This document shows, in pieces, positions 31,151-41,336 of a stretch of DNA of 64,000 bases. Source of the DNA: REEB95 sp963810055 (GTDB lineage Bacteria > Pseudomonadota > Alphaproteobacteria > ATCC43930 > CGMCC-115725); assembly GCA_963810055.1 (NCBI GenBank), contig CAWEME010000001.1:1-64000 (forward strand). Direction: 5' to 3'. Within the stretch, counting starts at the first letter, position 1; each line of letters begins with the position of its first letter. The position numbers and the translations under genes were made by a program. Under the pieces are notes generated by a model. The model had not been told where the DNA came from. It did no database searches and saw only the letters and a program-made list of their open reading frames with translations.

Positions 31151-33211
31151 ATGCCGAAACTGACCATCAACGGAAAAGCGGTCGAGGTGGCCCCGGGCGT
31201 GACCGTGCTTCAGGCCTGCCAGCAGGCGGGTTTCGAGGTGGCGCATTTCTGCTTCCACCAGCGTCTCGCCATCGCCGGCAATTGCCGCATGTGCCTGGTC
31301 GAGCAGGAGAAGTCGCCCAAGCCCATCGCCTCCTGCGCCATGCCCGCGACCGAGGGCATGGTGATCCACACCGACAGCGAGATGGCGAAGAAGGCGCGCC
31401 ACGGCGTGATGGAATTCCTGCTCATCAACCATCCGCTCGACTGCCCGATCTGCGACCAGGGCGGCGAATGCGATCTGCAGGATCAGGCCATGGCCTACGG
31501 CTTCGACCGCAGCCGCTATCTGGAAAACAAGCGCGCGGTGAAGGAGAAGGATTTCGGGCCGCTGGTCGCCACATCGATGACCCGTTGCATCCACTGCACG
31601 CGCTGCATCCGTTTCGCCACCGAGATCGCCGGTGTTGAGGACCTCGGGGCAACGGGCCGCGGCGAGAACATGGAGATCGGCACCTATATCGAAAAGTCGC
31701 TGACCTCGGAGTTGTCGGCCAACATCATCGATCTGTGCCCGGTCGGCGCGCTGACGGCGAAGCCCTACGCCTTCGTCGCCCGGCCCTGGGAGCTGACCAA
31801 GACCGAAAGCGTCGACGTGCTCGACGCCGTCGGCTCCAACATCCGCGTCGATGCGCGCGGGCCGGCGGTGCTGCGGGTGCTGCCGCGCCTCAACGAGGAC
31901 GTGAACGAGGAATGGATTTCCGACAAGACGCGCTTTGCGGTGGATGGTTTGCTAAAGCGCCGCCTCGACCGGCCCTATGTGCGCAAAGCGGGCAAGCTCG
32001 AAGCGGCCTCCTGGCCGGAGGCCTTCGCCGCAATATCGTCCCGGCTCAAGGGCGTCGATGGCAAGCGCATCGCCGCGCTATCCGGCAATCTGGCCGATTG
32101 CGAGGCGATGCTGGCGCTCAAAGACCTGATGGCGGCGTTGGGTTCGCCCCATCTCGATTGCCGCCAGGACGGCGCATCGCTCGATCCTGCCTGCCGCGCG
32201 GGCTATTTGTTCAACACCACCATTGCCGGGATCGAGCAGGCCGATGCCTGTCTCCTGATCGGAACCAATCCGCGCGTCGAGGCGGTGATGGTCAATGCGC
32301 GGCTCAGGAAGCGCTGGCTCCGGGGCGGATTCAAGGTGGGCGCGATCGGGCCGAAGCGCGATCTCACTTATCCCGCCGCCGCGCTCGGCGCCGGGCCCGA
32401 GACGCTGAAGGAATTGGCGGCCGGCAAGCACGCCTGGAGCGAGACGCTCAAGGCGGCGAAAAATCCCATGCTCATCCTGGGCATGGGCGCGCTGGCGCGC
32501 AAGGACGGCGCCGCCATTCTCGATCTCGCGCGCAAGCTGGCCGAGAGTGCGGGCATGATCCGCGAGGATTGGAACGGCTTCAACGTGCTGCACACTGCGG
32601 CCGCGCGCGTCGGCGGGCTCGATCTGGGCTTCGTGCCCGGACCCGGCGGCAAGGATTTGGCCGGAATTCTCGCGGGGGCTGAGAAGGGCGAAATCGAGGC
32701 GGTCTATCTTCTGGGCGCCGACGAGATCGACATGAAACGCCTCGGCAAGGCCTTCGTCATCTATCAGGGCCATCACGGCGATGCCGGCGCCCATCGCGCC
32801 GACGTGGTGCTCCCGGGTGCCGCCTATACCGAGAAAGACGCGACTTACGTGAACACCGAGGGCCGCGTGCAATTGGGCCGCCGCGCCGTCTTCCCGCCGG
32901 GCGATGCGCGCGAGGATTGGACCATTTTGCGCGCCTTGTCCGAGGCGCTGGGCAAGACGCTGCCTTACGACAGCCTGGGCGCGCTGCGCCGGTCCATGGT
33001 CAAGGCCAACCCGGTTTTCACGTCTATTGATGATGCCCCACGGTCCGCCTGGGGCAAGTTCGGCAAGGAAGGGGCGGTCGAATCCGCGCCCTTCGTCCAT
33101 CCGATATCCGATTTCCACCGCACCGACGCCGTCAGCCGCGCGTCGCCCACCATGGCGGAATGCGCCGCCGCCTTGAAGCGCGAGCAGGAGAAGACCGGCA
33201 CCCATGGTTGA
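31151..33211 (+). CDS. nuoG: NADH-quinone oxidoreductase subunit G
   Basis: This 686-residue 75-kDa-type subunit carries clusters N1b, N4 and N5. The [2Fe-2S] part shows CFHQRLAIAGNCRMC, the His/Cys N5 site shows HPLDCPICDQGGECDLQD, and the N4 region shows CIHCTRCIRFATE. A long molybdopterin-oxidoreductase-like C-terminal domain follows without cofactor ligands, as in mitochondrial-type complex I. It overlaps nuoH by 8 bases. Confidence 0.97.
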   Translation: MPKLTINGKAVEVAPGVTVLQACQQAGFEVAHFCFHQRLAIAGNCRMCLVEQEKSPKPIASCAMPATEGMVIHTDSEMAKKARHGVMEFLLINHPLDCPICDQGGECDLQDQAMAYGFDRSRYLENKRAVKEKDFGPLVATSMTRCIHCTRCIRFATEIAGVEDLGATGRGENMEIGTYIEKSLTSELSANIIDLCPVGALTAKPYAFVARPWELTKTESVDVLDAVGSNIRVDARGPAVLRVLPRLNEDVNEEWISDKTRFAVDGLLKRRLDRPYVRKAGKLEAASWPEAFAAISSRLKGVDGKRIAALSGNLADCEAMLALKDLMAALGSPHLDCRQDGASLDPACRAGYLFNTTIAGIEQADACLLIGTNPRVEAVMVNARLRKRWLRGGFKVGAIGPKRDLTYPAAALGAGPETLKELAAGKHAWSETLKAAKNPMLILGMGALARKDGAAILDLARKLAESAGMIREDWNGFNVLHTAAARVGGLDLGFVPGPGGKDLAGILAGAEKGEIEAVYLLGADEIDMKRLGKAFVIYQGHHGDAGAHRADVVLPGAAYTEKDATYVNTEGRVQLGRRAVFPPGDAREDWTILRALSEALGKTLPYDSLGALRRSMVKANPVFTSIDDAPRSAWGKFGKEGAVESAPFVHPISDFHRTDAVSRASPTMAECAAALKREQEKTGTHG

Positions 33212-34223
33212 CGTCTGGCGCATCTATGGCTGGCCGACGGCGCTGATGCTCGCCGAGATCCTGGCGATCATCGTGCCGCTGCTGGTGGCGGTGGCTTATC
33301 TCACCCTGGCCGAACGCAAGGTGATAGCGGCGATGCATCTCCGGAAAGGGCCCAACGTGGTGGGACCCTTCGGGCTGCTCCAACCGATCGCCGACGGCCT
33401 CAAGCTGTTCATGAAAGAGTCGGTGATCCCGGCCGGCGCCAATCGCGGCGTTTTCCTGGCGGCGCCGATCCTGACCTTCGTCTTGAGTTTGGTCGCCTGG
33501 GCGGTGATCCCGTTCGACCAGGGCGTGGTGCTCGCCAATATCAATGTCGGCGTGCTCTATCTCTTCGCCATTTCCTCGCTCGGCGTCTACGGCATCATCA
33601 TGGCCGGCTGGGCGTCGAATTCCAAATACGCCTTCCTCGGCGCGTTGCGCGCGGCGGCGCAGATGGTGTCCTACGAGGTCTCGATCGGTTTCGTCATCGT
33701 CAGCGTGCTGCTCTGCGTCGGTTCCTTGAATCTGACCGCCGTGGTCGAGGCGCAGAAGACGGTGTGGTTCGCGCTGCCGTTGTTGCCGATGTTCGTGGTG
33801 TTCTTCGTCTCCGGCCTGGCCGAGACCAACCGCTCGCCCTTCGACCTGGTCGAGGGCGAAAGCGAGCTGGTGGGAGGGTTCTTCGTCGAATATTCGGCCA
33901 TGCCCTTCGCGCTGTTCTATCTGGGCGAATACGCCAACATGATCCTGATGAGCGCCATGACCAGCATCCTGTTCCTCGGCGGCTGGCTGCCGCCCGTCGA
34001 CGTGGCGCCTTTCACCTGGATTCCCGGGCCGATCTGGTTCTTCGCCAAGATGGCCTGCGTGCTGTTCGGCTTCCTGTGGGTGCGGGCCACATTTCCGCGC
34101 TTCCGTTACGACCAGCTGATGCGGCTCGGCTGGAAGGTGTTCCTGCCGCTGTCGCTGTTCTGGCTGGTGGTCACGGCGGGCGTGCTCACCGCCTTCGGCT
34201 GGCTGCCGGGCTCGGGGGGCTGA
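33204..34223 (+). CDS. nuoH: NADH-quinone oxidoreductase subunit H
   Basis: This 339-residue membrane subunit with eight helices joins the peripheral arm to the proton channels and lines the quinone entry. AERKVIAAMHLRKGPNVVGP and AETNRSPFDLVEGESELVGG give the two conserved loops and their acidic residues. Confidence 0.97.
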   Translation: MVDVWRIYGWPTALMLAEILAIIVPLLVAVAYLTLAERKVIAAMHLRKGPNVVGPFGLLQPIADGLKLFMKESVIPAGANRGVFLAAPILTFVLSLVAWAVIPFDQGVVLANINVGVLYLFAISSLGVYGIIMAGWASNSKYAFLGALRAAAQMVSYEVSIGFVIVSVLLCVGSLNLTAVVEAQKTVWFALPLLPMFVVFFVSGLAETNRSPFDLVEGESELVGGFFVEYSAMPFALFYLGEYANMILMSAMTSILFLGGWLPPVDVAPFTWIPGPIWFFAKMACVLFGFLWVRATFPRFRYDQLMRLGWKVFLPLSLFWLVVTAGVLTAFGWLPGSGG

Positions 34224-34232
34224 GGAGAAATC

Positions 34233-34721
34233 ATGGCGATGCTCGACCGTTCCGCGCGCTCCCTGCTCCTGTACGAGCTGGTCTCGGGCATGTTGCTGAC
34301 GTTGAGCTACATGTTCAGGCGCCCGGTGACGGTGAATTACCCCTATGAAAAGGGGCCGCTTTCCCCGCGCTTCCGCGGCGAGCACGCGCTCCGCCGCTAT
34401 CCCAACGGCGAGGAGCGCTGCATCGCCTGCAAGCTGTGCGAGGCGATTTGCCCGGCGCTGGCCATCACCATCGAGGCGGAGGCGCGCGCCGACGGCAGCC
34501 GGCGGACGACCCGGTACGACATCGACATGACCAAGTGCATCTATTGCGGCTTCTGCCAGGAGGCCTGCCCGGTCGACGCCATCGTCGAAGGGCCCAATTT
34601 CGAATATTCCACCGAGACCCGCGAGGAGCTGTTTTACGACAAGGACAAGCTCCTGGCGAACGGCGACCGCTGGGAAGCGGAGATCGCCCGGAATCTCTCG
34701 CTCGACGCGCCTTACCGGTGA
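34233..34721 (+). CDS. nuoI: NADH-quinone oxidoreductase subunit I
   Basis: This 162-residue ferredoxin-like subunit holds clusters N6a and N6b. Both 8-Cys motifs are complete: CIACKLCEAICP and CIYCGFCQEACP. ATG 34233 follows TGAGGAG. Confidence 0.98.
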   Translation: MAMLDRSARSLLLYELVSGMLLTLSYMFRRPVTVNYPYEKGPLSPRFRGEHALRRYPNGEERCIACKLCEAICPALAITIEAEARADGSRRTTRYDIDMTKCIYCGFCQEACPVDAIVEGPNFEYSTETREELFYDKDKLLANGDRWEAEIARNLSLDAPYR

Positions 34722-34728
34722 GCGCGCC

Positions 34729-35337
34729 ATGATCATCCAGGCGCTCGCCTTCTATGCCTTCGCCGCCGTCACCATCGCCGCGGGCGTTTTGGTGATCTCG
34801 GCGCGCAACCCGGTGCATTCGGTGCTGTTCCTGATCCTGTCCTTCTTCAGCGCCGCCGGATTGTTCGTGCTGCTGGGGGCGGAATTCCTCGCCATGATCC
34901 TGATCATCGTCTATGTCGGCGCGGTCGCGGTGCTGTTCCTGTTCGTGGTGATGATGCTCGACATCAATTTCGCCGAGTTGCGGGCAGGCTTTCTGCGTTA
35001 CCTGCCGGTCGGCGGGCTGATCGGCCTGTTGCTGCTGGTCGAACTGGTGTTGATGTTCGGCGCCTGGGTCTTCGCGCCCGAATCCGCCAACGTCGCGCAA
35101 GCGCCGACGCCCAGCAACCTCTCCAACACCGCGGCGTTGGGCGCGCTGCTTTACACCCGCTACGTCTATGCCTTCCAGGCGGCGGGCGTGATCCTGCTGG
35201 TCGCCATGGTCGGCGCCATCGTGCTGACGCTCCGGGAGCGCAAGGACATGCGCCACCAGAAGATCGGGCAGCAGATCGCCCGCAGCCGCGCCGAGGCCGT
35301 CGAAATCGTCAAGGTCCGGCCGGGGCAGGGGGCCTGA
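34729..35337 (+). CDS. nuoJ: NADH-quinone oxidoreductase subunit J
   Basis: This 202-residue membrane subunit has five helices. The block EFLAMILIIVYVGAVAVLFLF in helix 3 is the family hallmark, with the conserved Tyr and Gly of the flexible helix. The C-terminal tail is charged. Confidence 0.96.
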   Translation: MIIQALAFYAFAAVTIAAGVLVISARNPVHSVLFLILSFFSAAGLFVLLGAEFLAMILIIVYVGAVAVLFLFVVMMLDINFAELRAGFLRYLPVGGLIGLLLLVELVLMFGAWVFAPESANVAQAPTPSNLSNTAALGALLYTRYVYAFQAAGVILLVAMVGAIVLTLRERKDMRHQKIGQQIARSRAEAVEIVKVRPGQGA

Positions 35338-35338
35338 C

Positions 35339-35650
35339 ATGTTCGAAATCGGCCTCGCCCATTACCTCACCGTAGCATCCATCCTGTTCACGCTCGGCAT
35401 TTTCGGCATCTTTCTGAACCGCAAGAACGTGATCGTGATCCTGATGTCGGTCGAGCTGATGCTCTTGGCCGTGAACATAAACTTCATCGCCTTCTCCGCC
35501 TTCCTGCACGACCTGGTGGGTCAGATCTTCGCCATGTTCGTGTTGACGGTGGCGGCGGCCGAAGCCGCCATCGGTCTGGCGATCCTGGTGGTCTATTTCC
35601 GCAACCGCAGCACCATCGCGGTCGAAGACATCAATTCGATGAAAGGCTGA
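35339..35650 (+). CDS. nuoK: NADH-quinone oxidoreductase subunit K
   Basis: This 103-residue three-helix membrane subunit carries the two conserved buried glutamates, in SVELMLLAVN and AAAEAAIGLA, which belong to the E-channel for proton transfer. It starts one base after the nuoJ stop. Confidence 0.97.
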   Translation: MFEIGLAHYLTVASILFTLGIFGIFLNRKNVIVILMSVELMLLAVNINFIAFSAFLHDLVGQIFAMFVLTVAAAEAAIGLAILVVYFRNRSTIAVEDINSMKG

Positions 35651-35651
35651 G

Positions 35652-37586
35652 ATGACCATCGCCGCCATCTTCCTGCCTCTGCTGGGGGCCTTCATCGCCG
35701 GGTTCTTCGGCCGCTGGATCGGCGACCGCGGCGCGCAGCTGGTCACCTGCCTGGCGCTGGCGATCGCGGCGGTGCTGGGCTGCGCACTGTTCGTCGACGT
35801 GGCGCTCAACGGCCACGGCCGCACCGTCGATCTGCTCACCTGGATCGACAGCGGCGATCTCCAGGTCGAATGGGCGCTCCGCTACGACACGCTGTCGGCG
35901 GTCATGGTGGCGATGGTGACGGTGGTGTCGTGCATGGTGCACATCTATTCCGTCGGCTACATGGCGCACGACAAGTCGATCCCGCGCTTCATGGCGTATC
36001 TGTCGCTGTTCACCTTCTTCATGCTGATGCTGGTGACGGCGGATAATTTCCTGCAGCTGTTCTTCGGCTGGGAAGGCGTCGGGCTGTGTTCCTATCTGCT
36101 GATCGGATTCTGGTACGACCGGCCGTCGGCCAACGCCGCGGCGATCAAGGCCTTCATCGTCAACCGCATCGGCGATTTCGGGTTCGCACTCGGCATCTTC
36201 ACCGTCTATCTTATCTTTGGCTCGCTCCAGTTCGACACCGTCTTCGCCGCCGCGCCCGACGTGGCGCGCAACACCATCAACTTCCTGGGCTTCGATCTCG
36301 ACGCCATCACCGTCGCCTGCATCCTGCTGTTCATCGGCGCCATGGGAAAATCGGCCCAGTTGGGCCTGCACACCTGGCTGCCCGACGCGATGGAAGGCCC
36401 GACCCCGGTCTCGGCGCTGATCCACGCCGCCACCATGGTCACCGCCGGCGTGTTCATGCTGGCGCGTCTGTCGCCGCTGTTCGAATACTCGCCGGTGGCG
36501 CTCGGCGTCGTCGTCGTGGTCGGCGGCAGCACCGCGATCTTCGCGGCCTCGGTCGGCATGGCGCAGAACGACATCAAGCGCGTCATCGCCTATTCGACCT
36601 GCAGCCAATTGGGCTACATGTTCTTCGCCGCCGGCGTTTCGGCCTACGGCGCGGCCATGTTCCATCTCATCACCCATGCCTTCTTCAAGGCGTTGTTGTT
36701 CCTGGCCGCGGGCTCGGTGATCCACGCCGTGTCGGGCGAGCAGGACATGCGCAAGATGGGCGGCCTGCGCGCGCTCATTCCCGCGACCTACGTTCTGATG
36801 TGGATCGGCAGCCTGTCGCTCGCCGGCATCTGGCCCTTCGCCGGATATTATTCCAAGGACACCATCCTCGAAGCCTCCTGGGCCGCGGGCGGCTTCCTCG
36901 GCAACTACGCCTACTGGCTCGGAACCTTCTCGGCCTTCCTCACCGCCTTCTATTCCTGGCGGCTGTTGTTCCTGACCTTCCACGGCAAGCCGCGCGCCTC
37001 GCGCGAGGTCATGAGCCACGTCCATGAATCGCCCCCGGTGATGATCCTGCCGCTGGTGTTGCTGGCCCTGGGCGCGATCTTCGCCGGCATGATCGGCTTT
37101 CACTGGTTCGTCGGCGAAGCGCGCGACGGCTTCTGGCGCGATTCCATCCTGGTGCTGGCCGATCACGACAGCATCGAGGGCGCGCATCACGTGCCGTTCT
37201 GGGTGTCGAAACTGCCCTTGGCGGTCGGGCTCTTCGGCATCTTCATGGCCTGGGTCGCCTATGTCGCGCGGCCGGAGATTCCGGCGCGGGCGGCCAAGAC
37301 CTTCCATGCGCTTTACCTGTTCATCCTGAACAAGTGGTATTTCGACGAGCTCTACGATTTCCTGCTGGTGCGTCCGGCGATGGCGCTGGGCCGCATACTG
37401 TGGAAGGGCGGCGACGAAAAGGTGATCGACCAATTCGGCCCCGACGGCGTCTCCTCGGTGACGCGCGGCCTTTCGGTCTTGGCTAGCCGTCTCCAGACCG
37501 GTTATCTCTACCATTACGCCTTCGCCATGCTGATCGGCGTGGTGGCGCTGGTTTCCTGGTATCTGCTGCGGGCGGTGGGGGGCTGA
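35652..37586 (+). CDS. nuoL: NADH-quinone oxidoreductase subunit L
   Basis: This 644-residue antiporter-like proton-pumping subunit is the distal one, with the long lateral helix at its C-terminus. WEGVGLCSYLLIGFWY, the pump Lys in GKSAQLGLHTWLPDAMEGPTP (split here as GKSAQLGLHTW and LPDAMEGPTP), and HAATMVTAGV are typical. Roughly sixteen hydrophobic segments are visible. Confidence 0.97.
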   Translation: MTIAAIFLPLLGAFIAGFFGRWIGDRGAQLVTCLALAIAAVLGCALFVDVALNGHGRTVDLLTWIDSGDLQVEWALRYDTLSAVMVAMVTVVSCMVHIYSVGYMAHDKSIPRFMAYLSLFTFFMLMLVTADNFLQLFFGWEGVGLCSYLLIGFWYDRPSANAAAIKAFIVNRIGDFGFALGIFTVYLIFGSLQFDTVFAAAPDVARNTINFLGFDLDAITVACILLFIGAMGKSAQLGLHTWLPDAMEGPTPVSALIHAATMVTAGVFMLARLSPLFEYSPVALGVVVVVGGSTAIFAASVGMAQNDIKRVIAYSTCSQLGYMFFAAGVSAYGAAMFHLITHAFFKALLFLAAGSVIHAVSGEQDMRKMGGLRALIPATYVLMWIGSLSLAGIWPFAGYYSKDTILEASWAAGGFLGNYAYWLGTFSAFLTAFYSWRLLFLTFHGKPRASREVMSHVHESPPVMILPLVLLALGAIFAGMIGFHWFVGEARDGFWRDSILVLADHDSIEGAHHVPFWVSKLPLAVGLFGIFMAWVAYVARPEIPARAAKTFHALYLFILNKWYFDELYDFLLVRPAMALGRILWKGGDEKVIDQFGPDGVSSVTRGLSVLASRLQTGYLYHYAFAMLIGVVALVSWYLLRAVGG

Positions 37587-37589
37587 ACC

Positions 37590-39098
37590 ATGGCGCATTG
37601 GCCGCTCTTGTCGCTGACGACATTCCTGCCGCTTGTGGGCGTGCTGGCGATCATGCTGCTGCGCGGCAGCGACGAAGAGACGGCGCGCCTGGCGCGCTGG
37701 ATCGCGCTCTGGACCTCGCTCGCGACATTCGCGCTCTCGGTCGAGGTATGGGCGGTCTTCGATCCCAGCCGCGCCGATTTCCAGCTCATGGAAAAGGCCG
37801 ACTGGCTGCCCGATTTCAACATCGCCTACCGCATGGGCGTCGACGGCATCTCGTTGTTCTTCGTGCTGCTGTCGACGTTCCTGACGCCGATCTGCGTGGT
37901 GGCGAGCTGGACCGCCGTCACCAAGCGGGTCCGGGAATACATGATCGCCTTCCTGGTGCTCGAGACGATGATGGTCGGCACGTTCTGCGCGCTCGATTTC
38001 GTCGTGTTCTACATGTTCTTCGAGGGCGTGCTGATCCCGATGTTCCTCATCATCGGCGTCTGGGGCGGGCCGCGCCGCGTCTATTCCGCCTTCAAGTTCT
38101 TCCTCTACACGCTGTTGGGCTCGGTGCTGATGTTGCTGGCGATCCTGGCGATCTATTTCGCCACCGGCACCACCGACATCGCCGAGGCGCTCGCCTACAA
38201 CTTCCCGCCCAATCTCCAGAATTGGCTGTGGCTCGCCTTCTTCGCCTCCTTCGCGGTCAAGCTGCCGATGTGGCCGGTGCATACCTGGCTGCCCGACGCG
38301 CATGTCGAGGCGCCGACCGCGGGCTCGGTGATCCTGGCCGGCGTGCTGCTGAAGATGGGCGGCTACGGCTTCATCCGCTTCTCCCTGCCCATGTTCCCCG
38401 ACGCCTCGGCGACCTTCGCGCCCCTGGTCTACACGCTCTCGGTGGTGGCGATCATCTACACCTCGCTGGTGGCGTTGGCGCAGGAGGATATGAAGAAGCT
38501 CATCGCCTATTCCTCGGTCGCCCATATGGGATTCGTCACCATCGGCATTTTCACCGTGACGCCGGAGGGGTTGCAGGGCGCGATGATCCAGATGCTGTCG
38601 CACGGCGTGGTCTCGGCCGCGTTGTTCCTCTGCGTCGGCGTGATCTATGACCGGCTGCACACGCGCGAAATCTCGCGCTACGGCGGCCTGGTCAACAACA
38701 TGCCGCGCTACGCGCTGGCCTTCATGGTGTTCATGCTGGCCTCGGTGGGATTGCCGGGAACCAGCGGCTTCGTCGGCGAGTTCCTGTCGCTGATCGGCGC
38801 CTTCCAGGTCAACACCTGGGTCGCGTTTTTCGCGACCACGGGCATGGTGCTGGGCGCGGCCTATATGCTCTATCTCTATCGCCGCGTCGTCTTCGGCGTC
38901 ATCACCAAGGACGACGTGCGCGCCATGCTCGATCTCTCCCCGCGCGAGGTGCTGATCTTCGCGCCGATGATCGCGGTGGTGCTGTGGATGGGAATCTATC
39001 CGGCTTCGTTCCTGCGGCCGATGCAGCCCTCGCTCGCCAATCTGATCGAGCGCGTCCAGGTTTCCGAACGCGCGCATGCCGCGTTGGCCGAGCGGTGA
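37590..39098 (+). CDS. nuoM: NADH-quinone oxidoreductase subunit M
   Basis: This 502-residue antiporter-like subunit pumps protons next to NuoL. FFEGVLIPMFLIIGVWGG carries the conserved Glu, and KLPMWPVHTWLPDAHVEAPT the pump Lys region. About fourteen membrane helices are predicted. Confidence 0.97.
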   Translation: MAHWPLLSLTTFLPLVGVLAIMLLRGSDEETARLARWIALWTSLATFALSVEVWAVFDPSRADFQLMEKADWLPDFNIAYRMGVDGISLFFVLLSTFLTPICVVASWTAVTKRVREYMIAFLVLETMMVGTFCALDFVVFYMFFEGVLIPMFLIIGVWGGPRRVYSAFKFFLYTLLGSVLMLLAILAIYFATGTTDIAEALAYNFPPNLQNWLWLAFFASFAVKLPMWPVHTWLPDAHVEAPTAGSVILAGVLLKMGGYGFIRFSLPMFPDASATFAPLVYTLSVVAIIYTSLVALAQEDMKKLIAYSSVAHMGFVTIGIFTVTPEGLQGAMIQMLSHGVVSAALFLCVGVIYDRLHTREISRYGGLVNNMPRYALAFMVFMLASVGLPGTSGFVGEFLSLIGAFQVNTWVAFFATTGMVLGAAYMLYLYRRVVFGVITKDDVRAMLDLSPREVLIFAPMIAVVLWMGIYPASFLRPMQPSLANLIERVQVSERAHAALAER

Positions 39099-39108
39099 GG
39101 GGTTCCCC

Positions 39109-40575
39109 ATGATTCCCATGCTCGCCGCGCCCGATTTCCTGCCCGTCCTGCCCGAGATGTTCCTGGGCGCCTGCGCCATGGCGCTGCTGCTCGTCGGCGT
39201 CTATAGCGGCGACCGCGCGGCGGGCGCCGTCTCCTGGCTGGCGGTGGCGGCGCTGGCGGCGACCTTGGCGCTGGTGCTGTACGTGCCTTACACCGCCGGC
39301 CTCGCGCGCAACGTGAGCATGTTCGGGATGTTCGTCACCGACGGGCTGGGATATTTCTCCAAGACGCTGGTGATCCTGGGCTCGGCGCTTTCGCTGGTGA
39401 TCTCCATGCGCTTCAACGCGCGCGAGGGCCTGGCGCGTTGCGAATACCCGGTGCTGGTGCTGATCGCCACGGCGGGCATGATGATGATGATCGCCGCCAA
39501 CGACCTGATCGCGCTTTATCTCGGGCTCGAATTGCAGAGCCTGGCGCTTTACGTGCTGGCGAGCTTCGCCCGCGACAATCTGCGCTCGACCGAGGCCGGG
39601 CTCAAATATTTCGTCCTCGGCGCGGTCGCCTCGGGCATGCTGCTCTACGGCGCCTCGCTGGTCTACGGCTTCGCCGGCACCACCAATTTCGACAGCCTGT
39701 CCAAGCTGTTCGCCGACAGCGGCGCGCCGGGCATCGGCCTCGTCACCGGCATCGTGTTCATTTCCGTGGGTCTCGCCTTCAAGGTTTCGGCGGTGCCCTT
39801 CCACATGTGGACGCCCGACGTCTATGAAGGCGCGCCGACGCCGGTTACCGCCTTCTTCTCGGTCGCGCCCAAGATCGCGGCGCTGATGCTGTTCGTGCGC
39901 GTCATGGTCGAGCCTTTCGGCGGGCTCTTGGGCGAATGGCGGCAGATCATCTGGGCGATCTCGGTCGCCTCGATGGTGCTGGGCGCCGTCGCCGCCATCA
40001 ACCAGCAGAACATCAAGCGGCTGATGGCCTACAGCTCCATCGGCCATGCCGGCTACGCGCTGATCGGATTGGCGGCGGGCACCGCCGCCGGGATACGCGG
40101 CATCCTGGTCTACATGTCGATCTACCTGTTCATGAACATCGGCACCTTCGCCGTGATCTTGTGCATGCGGCGCCAGGGCAAGGCGGTCGAGCGCATCGAC
40201 GATCTGGCGGGGCTGTCGCGCACCCATCCCGGCCTGGCGCTGGCGCTCGGCATCTTCATGTTCTCCATGGCCGGGATTCCGCCGCTCGCCGGATTCTTCG
40301 CCAAGCTCTATATCTTCCTCGCCGCCATCGACGCCGGGCTCTATACGCTGGCCGTGATCGGCGTGCTCGCCAGCGTGGTGGGCGCGTTCTATTACCTGCG
40401 CATCGTCAAGCTGATGTATTTCGACGAGCCCAAGGGCGCGTTCGACCGGCCCTTCGGCGGCGAGGTGCAGACGGTGATCCTGGTCGCGGCGCTGGTCATC
40501 ATGTTCTTCTTCGTCTGGCCCAATCCGCTGGTGAACGGCGCCGACGCCGTGGCCGCGGCGTTGTTCGCGGGATGA
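39109..40575 (+). CDS. nuoN: NADH-quinone oxidoreductase subunit N
   Basis: This 488-residue antiporter-like subunit is the last of the operon. LYLGLELQSLALYVL and FKVSAVPFHMWTPDVYEGAP are the conserved channel blocks. I start at ATG 39109 (MIPMLAAPDF), eleven codons inside the open frame, to avoid overlap with nuoM. Its stop overlaps birA by 4 bases. Confidence 0.96.
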   Translation: MIPMLAAPDFLPVLPEMFLGACAMALLLVGVYSGDRAAGAVSWLAVAALAATLALVLYVPYTAGLARNVSMFGMFVTDGLGYFSKTLVILGSALSLVISMRFNAREGLARCEYPVLVLIATAGMMMMIAANDLIALYLGLELQSLALYVLASFARDNLRSTEAGLKYFVLGAVASGMLLYGASLVYGFAGTTNFDSLSKLFADSGAPGIGLVTGIVFISVGLAFKVSAVPFHMWTPDVYEGAPTPVTAFFSVAPKIAALMLFVRVMVEPFGGLLGEWRQIIWAISVASMVLGAVAAINQQNIKRLMAYSSIGHAGYALIGLAAGTAAGIRGILVYMSIYLFMNIGTFAVILCMRRQGKAVERIDDLAGLSRTHPGLALALGIFMFSMAGIPPLAGFFAKLYIFLAAIDAGLYTLAVIGVLASVVGAFYYLRIVKLMYFDEPKGAFDRPFGGEVQTVILVAALVIMFFFVWPNPLVNGADAVAAALFAG

Positions 40576-41327
40576 GCGAGCCACCGAAGCTTCCCGGTTT
40601 CTTCCGCCTGACGCAGCTCGCGAGCGTTCCCAGCACCAGCGAGGAAGCGAAGCGCCTGGCCCGCGAGGGCGCGCCCGAGGGCACGCTCTTAACGGCGACG
40701 GCGCAAACCTCCGGGCACGGACGCCAGGGCCGCGCCTGGTTCTCGCCGCCGGGAAATTTCCACGGCTCGGTCGTGTTGCGGCCGGATTGCGCGGCGGCGA
40801 CAGCGGCGCAGCTGGGCTTCGCGGCGGCGCTGGCGGTGGGCGAGGCGTGTTCGGGCTTTCTGCCCAAGAGCGCGACGCTCGCCTATAAATGGCCGAACGA
40901 CGTGCTGCTGGGCGGCAGGAAAGCGGCGGGCATATTGCTGGAATCCGAGAGCGGCGGGAACGCCAAGCCGCGTTTTGTCGTGCTCGGCATCGGCGTCAAT
41001 CTGGCGTCCTATCCCCCGGAGGCCGATTTCCCGGCGACCTCGCTCGAAGCGGTGGGGGCGGGACGGATCGCGCCCGAAGCGTTTCTCGAAGCCCTCGCGC
41101 CGGCCTTGCTGGTTTGGTATGAGCGGTGGCGGGAGAGCGGCTTCGGCAGTTTGCGCAGCAAGTGGCTCGAACGCGCCGCATGCTTGGGCGAAAGGATCCG
41201 CGTCAATCTCCCGCGCGAAGCGACGGAAGGGATTTTTTCCGGGCTCGATGCCGACGGCGCGCTGCTGCTCGAAACCGGCGGAAAAACCCGCCGCATCGAC
41301 GCCGCCGAGGTGTTTTTCGCGGCTTAA
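40572..41327 (+). CDS. birA: Biotin-[acetyl-CoA-carboxylase] ligase
   Basis: This 251-residue ligase attaches biotin to the carrier domain of acetyl-CoA and other carboxylases through biotinyl-AMP. The active-site loop is GHGRQGRAWFSPPGNF, and KWPNDVLLGGRKAAGIL and GIGVNLA follow in order. There is no N-terminal helix-turn-helix, so it is a mono-functional ligase, not a repressor. It directly follows nuoN, a common alphaproteobacterial arrangement. Confidence 0.95.
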   Translation: MSEPPKLPGFFRLTQLASVPSTSEEAKRLAREGAPEGTLLTATAQTSGHGRQGRAWFSPPGNFHGSVVLRPDCAAATAAQLGFAAALAVGEACSGFLPKSATLAYKWPNDVLLGGRKAAGILLESESGGNAKPRFVVLGIGVNLASYPPEADFPATSLEAVGAGRIAPEAFLEALAPALLVWYERWRESGFGSLRSKWLERAACLGERIRVNLPREATEGIFSGLDADGALLLETGGKTRRIDAAEVFFAA

Positions 41328-41336
41328 GGAGGGCTC

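Noticed and set aside
35631..39179. A 1182-codon open frame on the minus strand opposite nuoL-nuoM
   Set aside because: It mirrors two certain genes, is full of His/Asp/Arg/Gln repeats typical of reversed GC-rich codons, and has no domain.
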